This document shows positions 13,672-20,823 of a DNA stretch of 22,570 nt, piece after piece. The translations under genes were made by a program, and so were the position numbers. Where the stretch lies: IMG/VR virus record IMGVR_UViG_3300040808_000113, positions 1-22,570 of that record; one strand, written 5' to 3'. Within the stretch, counting starts at the first letter, position 1. Every line of letters begins with the position of its first letter. The notes beneath the pieces were generated by a model. That model saw only the letters and a program-made list of their open reading frames with translations. It was not told the origin of the DNA and did not search any database. Source of the DNA: a virus.

Positions 13672-16000
13672 ACATTCCTTCCCAGTCGGCACTCAAAAGA
13701 GCCGAGGGCAATGGGGTATCGTTTGTTACTTGAATTGAAACCTCAGTGTTCTTGGCTAAGACAGGAAACTTAAACAACCCAGTTTCCAACGCTATGTCAC
13801 CAATAGTTGAACTTGAGAGACCCACGGTCTTTCCTGAGAAAATATATTCGTAGCTCGATCTACCCGTAGGTGTCACGATAGCCTTAAAGTATCCGGTATC
13901 AGAAAAGTTTAACTGTAGGTTTCTAACTTGAAGTCGACCTGTAGTATCAGCTTTTTGAGCATTGCCAGAAGCAGTTCTAACCACAATAGGACTAAACGTA
14001 TATGAGTGTGAATATTTACGTCCTAGGATTATATCATTGCCCGAGAAGTCACCTTCTATCCGACCTCCGGCTGCTACTTGCTCCACATCAACTAGAATAC
14101 CTTCGTTAAGTGTTTGGTCCTTAGCCACTACTGCTTGCCACTCACCATCTGTCAAATCACATGGAAGATCAGCTAAAGCGATGTTGCTATAAGTTCCATC
14201 AAAGGTAATGTCAGCACCACTAATAATGACCTTGCGATCCAAGTGAACCGTGTATGGCTCTTCATCCCAAATGTCATCGATAGCCACTGAGAGTTTTTCT
14301 AGATATACCCCATCAGATCTCTGGATAACCAAGAACATATCTGACAAGATAAAGTCTACGTTTAAGATTTCATCTCCAGCATCCAAGGTCCACTTAGACC
14401 AGGCACTTTGCAACTTCTCATTGTTTGACCAGTAAAAGTTATATATGTACATCGAACTTGGATCATCTGGCGTTAACACTGCCAAGATATCGTTGTTCAA
14501 TCCGGCGGCAATCTTAGTAACACCTGCGGGGATGTAGCTAGGAACATGTGAGGTAACATCAGCCGCATCGTTTGTTCCGGCTACTTCGTCAATCGTAAAG
14601 TATTCTCTAAGTCCAGAATACTCACCTTTATCAACCGCAAAGTAAATGTTGTTACCAAAGCCAACTGGGGCTGCTGTAACGTTAGCCTCAAACTCCGTTG
14701 ATTGTTTAACCGCAACGGTCTGGGGTGTCAGAATATCTTGCTGTGTATCTACAATAAACTGTGTTTGTGCAGAGAATAACAGAAGCTGCCGGTTGTATGG
14801 AATTGCATGGACAAGCGTTGACACTTTCGTGTGACTAGCCTGTACATCAATCGGTGCAGAATCAAGTAACTCAGTGACCGTCTTACGGTAGAAGTTAAAG
14901 AACTCTCCGGCCTCAGACATGATCACACCTTCGTCTGAGAGGAAACCTAAGCGGTTCCTGTAGAAAAAGATGTCGTTAATCTTACTGCCAACAAAGGATG
15001 GATCTGGGTTAAGATTAAGGTCCCCTACGGTTCTATCATCCCATGTAGCCTCTTCAAATGTGAATGTTCCATCCGCATTACGAACAAGCTGATGAGGCAT
15101 TGTACTAGCCTCAAAACCTAGGAATTCATCTGGAGCAATGGTTTCAACCCAAGCTCCAGTTCCACTGCCATCAAATTTTACCCAGAAATTATCAAAGCCA
15201 AAGTTCTTATCTCCAATGACCTCAATTTTAAATCCGTCTCTTCCCTGAGCGGGGAGGTCACTAAATTTTTGGATTTGTCCTTTCAGAGCAGTCATTGCCC
15301 CATTGTTAAATCCATCTTCTGCTCGTATTAAAAAATCACCACTCGTTTTAGAGATGTAGATTGTTGATCCTGTTCGGATCACTGTATATCCGGATAAACT
15401 ACTTAGACCATTTGAAACCAACTGAGTGGCAATATAGTCTGTGTTGATATTTGCGGTATGTGAAGAGTTAGACCCATCTGGAGTAGTATAAGACGAGACC
15501 GTAGTGTTATTAATAATGACTTTATAGGTCTGACCGTAGTTACCTACTTTCACGTTAATTAACGCTTCAGCAGCCCTATCTGCTGACTTATCAGCACGTT
15601 GTGTAACAGTCGTGTTTTTATTAACAATGAATGTATAGTCAGCCACCGTAACGGCTCGGAATGATGTAGACGGACTAGCTGAATCTAAGTAAGTTGTGCC
15701 ATCGGGAAACGACACAGTTTTTTCAGTTCCGGCTAAATCAAAAACTTTTAAATTACCATCGGTAATAATGACAACGTATTGCTCGGTCGGATCTCGATTA
15801 ATAGTGTGTAAATAAGCGTCACCTAAAGATCCTGACAAAATCTTTTTTAAATGTTTTGTTGGCGGTCGTTTCCTCAGCCCCTGAGAAGTTGTACTTAGCC
15901 CGTTAGTTTGCTCCTCGGCTTGAGAGGAAAGGCGTAGCGTAAACGGCTGCTGAGAAACTCCATTGACCAGATTTGGTATGGATGAAGAAACTAAAGGCAT
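13646..16000 (-). CDS. Tail tubular protein B (T7 gp12-like nozzle)
   Basis: This 784-aa protein (T7 gp12 is about 794) begins MPLVSSSIPNLVNGVSQQP, the conserved start of gp12 homologues. It continues with the typical LRLSSQAEEQTNGLSTTSQG and RKRPPTKHL segments (about 24-52). A beta-rich body follows, with FFYRNRLGFLSDEGVIMSE (about residues 347-365) and landmarks such as RQLLLFSAQTQFIVD. gp12 forms the nozzle at the tip of the stubby tail and carries the fibers with gp11. It follows tail tube A by four bases and starts at ATG 16000 with a weak GGTA ribosome site. It overlaps the gp13-like gene. No truncation is seen. Confidence 0.93.
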   Translation of the reverse strand: MPLVSSSIPNLVNGVSQQPFTLRLSSQAEEQTNGLSTTSQGLRKRPPTKHLKKILSGSLGDAYLHTINRDPTEQYVVIITDGNLKVFDLAGTEKTVSFPDGTTYLDSASPSTSFRAVTVADYTFIVNKNTTVTQRADKSADRAAEALINVKVGNYGQTYKVIINNTTVSSYTTPDGSNSSHTANINTDYIATQLVSNGLSSLSGYTVIRTGSTIYISKTSGDFLIRAEDGFNNGAMTALKGQIQKFSDLPAQGRDGFKIEVIGDKNFGFDNFWVKFDGSGTGAWVETIAPDEFLGFEASTMPHQLVRNADGTFTFEEATWDDRTVGDLNLNPDPSFVGSKINDIFFYRNRLGFLSDEGVIMSEAGEFFNFYRKTVTELLDSAPIDVQASHTKVSTLVHAIPYNRQLLLFSAQTQFIVDTQQDILTPQTVAVKQSTEFEANVTAAPVGFGNNIYFAVDKGEYSGLREYFTIDEVAGTNDAADVTSHVPSYIPAGVTKIAAGLNNDILAVLTPDDPSSMYIYNFYWSNNEKLQSAWSKWTLDAGDEILNVDFILSDMFLVIQRSDGVYLEKLSVAIDDIWDEEPYTVHLDRKVIISGADITFDGTYSNIALADLPCDLTDGEWQAVVAKDQTLNEGILVDVEQVAAGGRIEGDFSGNDIILGRKYSHSYTFSPIVVRTASGNAQKADTTGRLQVRNLQLNFSDTGYFKAIVTPTGRSSYEYIFSGKTVGLSSSTIGDIALETGLFKFPVLAKNTEVSIQVTNDTPLPSALLSADWEGMYVKRSKAV

Positions 16001-16004
16001 ATGA

Positions 16005-16598
16005 TCAGTACCGTTGGATTGCTCTCATGACAGAATAATTACCAGTGAGAATGTTGTAATCTCCGGTAATACCTTCGGCTTTCTTTAAGCCAATCAAAGC
16101 ATCTTGTTCATCTTCACGAGAAAATTGGTATAAAGCGTCAGACCCTACAGTCCTCGCTTGGAAAACTCTAGCTGACCTAACAGTAATATAGTGTCGTGCA
16201 GATTCTGGTAGATCTGTAAATGGTAACAAAATTACCATATCGACCTTAACCGAATCTTCAAATTCGTAAGTATGATTTTTACGATCATACAATCGAGTTC
16301 CTCTTTGCGCTACATCGAGGTCGCGATCTTCGTCAACTGTATCAACTCTAATACAGTTTGTTGGTAATGAAATTTCGTTTGTAAAAGCCGCTGGAGTTAG
16401 CGTAAGAGATTTATCTGTATTGAAGTGCCATCCCTTTGATTGGACCGCACGATTGACTTCGGATAGGGTACTTTGGGCTGTAACTGCGTCAGCCACCGCT
16501 GCCCCCGCCGAGAGTGATGAGATAGGCGATTCACCTATCACCAATAACATGGTGTTCACAGCCTCCAATTCGGAGGTCGGTGTTGTTACAGTAGCCAT
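16005..16598 (-). CDS. Tail tubular protein A (T7 gp11-like adaptor/gatekeeper)
   Basis: This 197-aa protein matches T7 gp11 (196 aa) in size and place. Its N-terminal helix TSELEAVNTMLLVIGESPIS (residues 8-27) and the following SEVNRAVQSKGWHFNTD (about 47-63) are the signature of the gp11/gp4-type adaptor family. LPFTDLPESARHYITVRSAR (about 125-144) and the C-terminal helices complete it. The ring joins portal to nozzle and is the docking site for fibers. The ATG at 16598 follows the capsid terminator, with a TTTGGAT ribosome site downstream of the hairpin's U-tract, so it is read by transcripts passing or starting beyond the terminator. Confidence 0.93.
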   Translation of the reverse strand: MATVTTPTSELEAVNTMLLVIGESPISSLSAGAAVADAVTAQSTLSEVNRAVQSKGWHFNTDKSLTLTPAAFTNEISLPTNCIRVDTVDEDRDLDVAQRGTRLYDRKNHTYEFEDSVKVDMVILLPFTDLPESARHYITVRSARVFQARTVGSDALYQFSREDEQDALIGLKKAEGITGDYNILTGNYSVMRAIQRY

Positions 16599-16611
16599 TT
16601 AATATCCAAAT

Positions 16612-16646
16612 AAAAAATAGGGATCCCTGATTTCTCAGAGACCCCT
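16612..16646 (-). terminator. Strong intrinsic terminator after the major capsid gene
   Basis: On the minus strand a fully paired 12-bp stem (16635-16646 with 16619-16630, two G-U wobbles) closes a GAAA tetraloop and is followed by ATTTTTTA. It lies 13 bases past the capsid stop. This is the position of the T7 late terminator T-phi, which limits read-through and gives the capsid message in excess over tail genes. Of the terminator hairpins in the window, this is the best. Confidence 0.88.
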
Positions 16647-16659
16647 AGGGTTACATCAA

Positions 16660-17610
16660 TTAAACTGCGCCAGTTGCCAATTCAATAGAACACTCTGGAC
16701 GGAGAATTCCGTGACCCATAGCGTACTTAGCAACCATTAGCGTACCTTGACGGCGAATGTCGTACTCAGACTCCATTGCGAGATCAAGCAGCTTAACCGT
16801 ACCAATTGCTTCTTTCTGAACAACAAGACCGACAGTAGTTGTTGCATCAACAGCATACTGAGTGTCAGAGTCACCAGCGAGAACGCCAGAAGACACGTTA
16901 GTTGAAGGAATGTGATTGGTAGGAACGATGGTCAGACCAGCGATGCGGAAGACTTTACCGTCTGAGTATGCACCAGAACCACCCCAGTCTTTGTTCAAGA
17001 CATCAGTATTCTGAGTAAGCGCATAATACTGTGCAGGACGGACGAAAGCGTAGCGATCGTTTTCAGGTACATCTTTTTCATCAAAAGTCTGAGCAGCTTC
17101 AAACAGCGCAGCAATAAGCGTAGCAGTTGTAGAAGCCATTGTTGCATCCGTAATACGAGAGCCTCCATTACCGCCAGTAACGGTAGCAGAAGCCCGAGCA
17201 GCAAGGACAGCAGTGTTGAACAAGTGCTTATCAGCAGTGTTCGCAAGAGCTTCACCCAGCTTACGGCTGTAGTTAGCACGGACATCATAATGATTCTTAG
17301 CCTCGTCAATATTAGCAATAAATGTGTGAGCGATGAGTAGATCATCAATTGTGATTACTCGCTCTGCGTGGTTCATTGCTGTACCAACGATTTCAGAACC
17401 AGGTGTGTGGTACTCAGCAGAGAAGTTACCCGTTACTGGGAACTGTGCTGACTTACCAGAAGCGATGGTTCGCACCATGTGCTTATCCATCATTACGTTC
17501 TTTTCAGCAAATGCAGTGAGAACCTCACCAGCAAATACTTTTAGAAACAAACTATCTACGTCTCCGGCTCCATTAACTTGTCCGAGACGAGATACAGTAG
17601 CGTTAGCCAT
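16660..17610 (-). CDS. Major capsid protein (T7 gp10-like)
   Basis: This 316-aa HK97-fold-type protein of the T7 group (gp10A is 345 aa) begins MANATVSRLGQVNGAGDVDS. It has FLKVFAGEVLTAFAEKNVMM (23-42), RTIASGKSAQFPVTGNFSAE (47-66), and HAERVITIDDLLIAHTFI plus DIRRQGTLMVAKYAMGHGIL near the end. All are typical landmarks of podovirus capsid proteins. It forms the shell around the scaffold. AAGGA seven bases before ATG 17610 is a clear ribosome site, and the long structured leader upstream plus a strong terminator downstream frame it as its own transcription unit. I see no sign of a frameshifted longer form: only 13 bases separate stop and terminator. Confidence 0.94.
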   Translation of the reverse strand: MANATVSRLGQVNGAGDVDSLFLKVFAGEVLTAFAEKNVMMDKHMVRTIASGKSAQFPVTGNFSAEYHTPGSEIVGTAMNHAERVITIDDLLIAHTFIANIDEAKNHYDVRANYSRKLGEALANTADKHLFNTAVLAARASATVTGGNGGSRITDATMASTTATLIAALFEAAQTFDEKDVPENDRYAFVRPAQYYALTQNTDVLNKDWGGSGAYSDGKVFRIAGLTIVPTNHIPSTNVSSGVLAGDSDTQYAVDATTTVGLVVQKEAIGTVKLLDLAMESEYDIRRQGTLMVAKYAMGHGILRPECSIELATGAV

Positions 17611-17778
17611 GTTTACATCCTTGTGAATGAGATAAAAAGATAATGCTTTCGATACTCACGCACACAGACACAACAGGATTATCCTCCGCAGAGGGTCAAG
17701 TAGTTGTGTGGTAGTTCAGTAAGCGTCACCACCGCGTAGAGACGCAGTGTGGTGGAAGGCCCCACAAGGGGGCCATCT
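17611..17778 (-). other. Structured untranslated leader of the capsid gene
   Basis: This is the longest gap without a gene in the window (168 nt). Read on the minus strand from the scaffold stop, it holds three elements. A GGCCCC/GGGGCC hairpin (17758-17774, loop CTTGT) has no U-tract. A two-part stem follows (17727-17732 with 17749-17754, and 17734-17737 with 17742-17745). A small CCTC/GAGG hairpin lies at 17683-17694. The rest runs to the capsid ribosome site without other signals. In T7 the same junction carries the strongest late promoter and RNA-processing sites, so a promoter and/or a stabilising 5' structure is expected here. The sequence alone does not prove either. Confidence 0.6.
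17676..17704 (-). promoter_or_regulatory. Candidate late promoter upstream of the capsid gene
   Basis: The minus-strand stretch CTTGACCCTCTGCGGAGG followed by ATAATCC is the most promoter-like piece of the capsid leader. It contains TTGACC and GATAAT hexamers, but only ten bases apart, which is wrong for a sigma70 promoter. A single-subunit phage polymerase promoter of about 20 bases could include it. I found no second copy by eye elsewhere in the window. The candidate rests mostly on position. Confidence 0.2.
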
Positions 17779-18570
17779 TTAGAGGATGTTAGAGCGACTT
17801 AACTTCTGTTGAACCCTAGCTCGAAACGCCGGATCACTTTTGTACTCAGGGGTACTCATGTCCTTAGTTAACTGAGCGACAGACTCATAGGAATCACCTG
17901 CGCTTGGACCTGCAGTGTTCCCTCGAAGTAGGTTTGGCTCATTAGGTCTAGCTGCGGAGAACTTTTGATATACACCCGCGACTGCTAACCTAGCTTGCTC
18001 AATATCGCCTGAGTCGACTGCACGGTTGTAAACTGAGATTTCATTTTCGCTGAGGTTGCTTGTGGCCCACTCAACCATTTCTGAAAACCCATCATTACCA
18101 CCAGCAATAGACATCACATCGGACTCGTATTGGGCCGCTAGAGCCTGTTGACCATCAATGTATTGGTCCACGATGTTCCGAGTTATTCCTGCTTTTTCTA
18201 ACTTCTCATACGAGTCTTGAGATAATTCACCTTTCTCACTGAACTCGGATGAGAATTCTTGAAGGTCTAACCCACGAGAGTCTAATTCCTGAGCAACATC
18301 ATTGTCAGATGGTTGTGCAGCTTTAGACTCATTTTGAGTAGTTTCTTTAGGTTGACCTAATTTTGACTCTAGTTCGGAGTAGGCTTTCGCCAGATCTTCG
18401 GCACTATTGAACTTTTCTGGGAGCCACTCAGGACGGTCATCTACATTAAGCGAACCAGTATCCTGATCCACAGGAGCTTCAGACGCAGCCTCAGCCTTGG
18501 CAACCATTGCTTCAACATGTTTCGGATCTTCCGTTTCCTGATTTCCAGGAACAATTACTTTATCGACCAT
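17779..18570 (-). CDS. Capsid assembly scaffolding protein (T7 gp9-like)
   Basis: This 263-aa, acidic, helix-rich protein lies directly before the capsid gene, with no membrane or enzyme features. Residues about 45-73 (DDRPEWLPEKFNSAEDLAKA and the following YSELESKLG) are the usual N-terminal signature of podovirus scaffolds. The middle is Glu/Ser/Gln-rich. The C-terminus (TPEYKSDPAFRARVQQKLSR, about 240-259) is a basic amphipathic helix of the kind that binds the capsid protein. Scaffold directs procapsid assembly on the portal and then exits. It is somewhat shorter than T7 gp9 (about 307). ATG 18570 abuts the stop of a 55-aa gene as TAAATG, and its own ribosome site is poor, suggesting coupling. 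Confidence 0.9.
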   Translation of the reverse strand: MVDKVIVPGNQETEDPKHVEAMVAKAEAASEAPVDQDTGSLNVDDRPEWLPEKFNSAEDLAKAYSELESKLGQPKETTQNESKAAQPSDNDVAQELDSRGLDLQEFSSEFSEKGELSQDSYEKLEKAGITRNIVDQYIDGQQALAAQYESDVMSIAGGNDGFSEMVEWATSNLSENEISVYNRAVDSGDIEQARLAVAGVYQKFSAARPNEPNLLRGNTAGPSAGDSYESVAQLTKDMSTPEYKSDPAFRARVQQKLSRSNIL

Positions 18571-18738
18571 TTAGAACCATTCTACCGTTAGACCAAAACT
18601 AGTCTTGTATGTCCCAGGTTTGGTCCTGTTTTGATTTACCTTTGGCTCTTCTTTAGATTCAGCCTGAGGCTCCTCCTGTTTAGAGGTTACCTCAGGTGTC
18701 TCTTCAGCTTGAGCCGTAGGCTTCTTAGCCTTCGGCAT
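18571..18738 (-). CDS. 55-aa charged protein between portal and scaffold (short gene read by hand)
   Basis: An ATG at 18738, inside the last codons of the portal gene, is preceded at normal spacing by GGAAGG and opens a 55-codon frame that ends exactly where the scaffold ATG begins (TAAATG). The product starts MPKAKKPTAQAEETPEV and has a Lys/Glu/Gln/Pro-rich, probably disordered middle. It ends with an ordered-looking strand pair, GTYKTSFGLTVEWF (residues 42-55). The stop and start abutment, the ribosome site and the distinct C-terminus argue for a real gene. I do not know a function. A small virion or head-assembly protein is a guess from position. Confidence 0.72.
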   Translation of the reverse strand: MPKAKKPTAQAEETPEVTSKQEEPQAESKEEPKVNQNRTKPGTYKTSFGLTVEWF

Positions 18739-20347
18739 TGCTTATACCTTCCATTGCTTGTTGAATCATCTCTGGGTCAATCGAGGAAGGATCAAGGGTG
18801 TTACCTTGTGCCATACTCTCTTTTGCCATACCGCCCATAGCGTTAATGGCTGGCCCAGTACCTTTATCAACAACAGTATCCATCATAGCCTGTTGTTGCA
18901 TTGCTTGCATTTCAGCTTGAATATCCTCTTGAGATTTTACTAGTCCCTTCATGTCAATGCCTAAGGCAGCCCCTGTGCGGAGCAGAGCATCGGACTTGTT
19001 GATTTCCGGAGGAAGCTGGGCAATGCCAGCAGCAGATTCAAAGAACATCTGGAGTTTATTAAGATCGTTACCTCGACCAAGTGCCTCCAAGCCAGTAACA
19101 ATGACTGGTTGAACAACACCATCCGGTAGAGTTGGCAATCTCTTTTGTCGCTCCATCTGGAACATCAACCGCTTTACTAGCGGTAGCTGAAATTCCTGAC
19201 TAAGAATTGAGTAAATGCCCCCCAGAGCCGACTCTAATTCGTTAGCCATATACCGTATTTCTTCAGCAGTAACCCTTTCACCACTGCGTTGAACCGCAGA
19301 GTTTAAGAGAAATGCAAAAGAAAGACGCTCGTTAATCTGACTGACTGTCTCTAAAGAAACTCTGAAGTCATTATATTTTTGTAATTGGATAGTGGATACG
19401 TCAGTAGCCATTCCCTCTACAAAAGCTCCATTGTCTGACTCAGCTAGTTCTGCCATATCGGTAACGCCATTGGGATTTACCAAAAACAGGACTTTAGATG
19501 CAGCAGCAGATCCTTCAACGATTGATTGAGTGAGTCCCTCAAGTGACTTTAAGTCACCTAGATACTCTTCTACATAGCCTCGACCATAGTCTTCACCATC
19601 AATCTTGGTGAATCTCACGGGGATCCACGGACTTTTATCGAGAGGATAGGAACCTTCAGTGCCAGGCAATCGTATGCCTTTTACTTCTTGGTATACCTTC
19701 CATTTGTTGTCATCACGATAAACGTGAGTAAACAAATCTACATTTTTATTTCTTGAGCTTGTGTCTTCGTTGGTTTTACCAACAATCAGTTCTTTTACAT
19801 CATCCTCAAGTGTCTCAATGGAAACACTCTCTTTAGTGATAATTTCAAGAACATTGCCCATCGGGTCACGACGAACAACAAATCTGTCTAAACGGAATAC
19901 CCGTACACCACCTTCATTTGGCAGGTATAACAGGACATTTCCCGTAACTAGAAGCTGTTTAAGAGCTTCAAACCCTCCGACCCGCAACGCAGACGCTTCG
20001 ATCTCATTCATGATTGATCGCTCAATACGATTCAATCCTTCTTCTACCTTAGCTCTCATGCCCTGTTGCTGGGTCAATTCTTCGAGAGCAAAGTCGTCAA
20101 TACTTAATCTGAAGAATGGAGCGTTCGGAGGAAGGAGCGCGATGAGGAGCTTAGAGGCTAAATTATTTACACCTCTAGCTCCAATCCCTTGCCACGGTGT
20201 CAATAAACGACTATGGCTTGAGTGAGTATCTCGCGTCAAAAGGGACGGGATGGTTATCTCCGCACAGTCTCTAGCCCTATCTAGAAAAGGCTGTCGCCTT
20301 GTCTCTAGCTGGGCATAGACAGCAGAGCATGTCATATTGTAATCCAT
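18725..20347 (-). CDS. Portal protein / head-tail connector (T7 gp8-like)
   Basis: This 540-aa protein (T7 gp8 is 536) belongs to the head-to-tail connecting family. It begins MDYNMTCSAVYAQLETRRQP with the PFLDRARDCAEITIPSLL segment (about 19-36). LLTPWQGIGARGVNNLASKL (48-67) and LLIALLPPNAPFFRL follow, then the body with ERVTAEEIRYMANELESALG (about 363-382), all classic portal landmarks. The last 60 residues are Gln/Met-rich helix (AEMQAMQQQAMM). It forms the dodecameric ring at one vertex through which DNA passes. An AAGGAA ribosome site precedes ATG 20347. A second in-frame ATG four codons later is less well placed. Confidence 0.95.
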   Translation of the reverse strand: MDYNMTCSAVYAQLETRRQPFLDRARDCAEITIPSLLTRDTHSSHSRLLTPWQGIGARGVNNLASKLLIALLPPNAPFFRLSIDDFALEELTQQQGMRAKVEEGLNRIERSIMNEIEASALRVGGFEALKQLLVTGNVLLYLPNEGGVRVFRLDRFVVRRDPMGNVLEIITKESVSIETLEDDVKELIVGKTNEDTSSRNKNVDLFTHVYRDDNKWKVYQEVKGIRLPGTEGSYPLDKSPWIPVRFTKIDGEDYGRGYVEEYLGDLKSLEGLTQSIVEGSAAASKVLFLVNPNGVTDMAELAESDNGAFVEGMATDVSTIQLQKYNDFRVSLETVSQINERLSFAFLLNSAVQRSGERVTAEEIRYMANELESALGGIYSILSQEFQLPLVKRLMFQMERQKRLPTLPDGVVQPVIVTGLEALGRGNDLNKLQMFFESAAGIAQLPPEINKSDALLRTGAALGIDMKGLVKSQEDIQAEMQAMQQQAMMDTVVDKGTGPAINAMGGMAKESMAQGNTLDPSSIDPEMIQQAMEGISNAEG

Positions 20348-20359
20348 CCCCTACTTTCC

Positions 20360-20590
20360 TTATGTTGTCGGAATGTTGAGTCCCGTACCTTCGGTAGTTG
20401 TTGAGCTTGCATCAGCTAAGTCAATGCGTAGCTTTTTGCGACCCCGACGACGACCCATTGGATCCTTTGGCCCATCCTCATCCACAAACTTCTTTAGCTC
20501 TGGAATAGGAGCCGCAGGTGCTGGTGGTGGCGGTGGTGCTGGGGGTGGTGGCATGGGGGGTGTTTTAGGTTTTAATGGACCTGCACACAT
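20360..20590 (-). CDS. Proline-rich small virion protein (T7 gp6.7/gp7.3-like)
   Basis: This 76-aa protein begins MCAGPLKPKTPPMPPP, contains a run of prolines and alanines to about residue 30, then KKFVDEDGPKDPMG. It ends with a basic patch GRRRGRKKLRIDLADA and the tail GTGLNIPTT. As I recall them, T7 gp6.7 also opens MCxxPKxKTPxM, and gp6.7 and gp7.3 have a GRKK-type basic patch with a Gly/Asn-rich end. Both are small virion proteins encoded just upstream of the T7 portal gene. Position here is the same, 12 bases before the portal ATG. GGAG lies about ten bases upstream of the start. Homology is plausible but rests on short motifs. Confidence 0.65.
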   Translation of the reverse strand: MCAGPLKPKTPPMPPPPAPPPPPAPAAPIPELKKFVDEDGPKDPMGRRRGRKKLRIDLADASSTTTEGTGLNIPTT

Positions 20591-20591
20591 A

Positions 20592-20798
20592 TTATTTAGT
20601 CTCCAAAATGTTTTTATTTTGATTATTGAAAGTGCTTCTCAAAAAACGAATGACGGAGATTTGCCCCTGCTTAAACCTAATATCATCTACCGAGTCACTA
20701 AACTCTGGCATCAAATCTGGGAATCGAGTCTCTAGTTCATCCAGTAATTCTTTAGGAACAACTGGAAATTTACGAGAGGCACTAGTGGTTTTCACCAT
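20592..20798 (-). CDS. 68-aa conserved-type small phage protein, function unknown
   Basis: This soluble, helical protein starts MVKTTSASRKFPVVPKELLD. The core is ELETRFPDLMPEFSDSVDDI (about 21-40), followed by RFKQGQISVIRFLRSTFNNQ. The RFKQGQxxVIRFLR pattern is one I associate with a small conserved protein upstream of the portal gene in marine podoviruses, with no assigned function. An excellent AGGAG ribosome site precedes ATG 20798. It lies between the nucleotide reductase (26 bases away) and the proline-rich gene (one base away), so it is probably co-translated with the virion set. I see no DNA-binding or catalytic motif. Confidence 0.65.
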   Translation of the reverse strand: MVKTTSASRKFPVVPKELLDELETRFPDLMPEFSDSVDDIRFKQGQISVIRFLRSTFNNQNKNILETK

Positions 20799-20823
20799 TT
20801 AGTTCTCCTATTAAGCAAGGTAA

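Noticed and set aside
13672-13692. Upstream GTG start for the gp13-like gene
   Set aside because: The ATG at 13671 has GGGAAGGA at the right distance. The GTG has no comparable site.
16612-16690. Programmed frameshift giving a longer capsid form as in T7 gp10B
   Set aside because: Only 13 bases separate the capsid stop from a strong terminator, and I see no slippery run followed by an extended frame.
17676-17704. Host sigma70 promoter from TTGACC and GATAAT
   Set aside because: The two hexamers are ten bases apart instead of about 17. It is listed only as a weak candidate phage promoter.
17758-17774. GC-rich hairpin after scaffold as an intrinsic terminator
   Set aside because: The stem GGCCCC/GGGGCC is followed by TTCCACC with no U-tract. 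I kept it only as part of the capsid leader.
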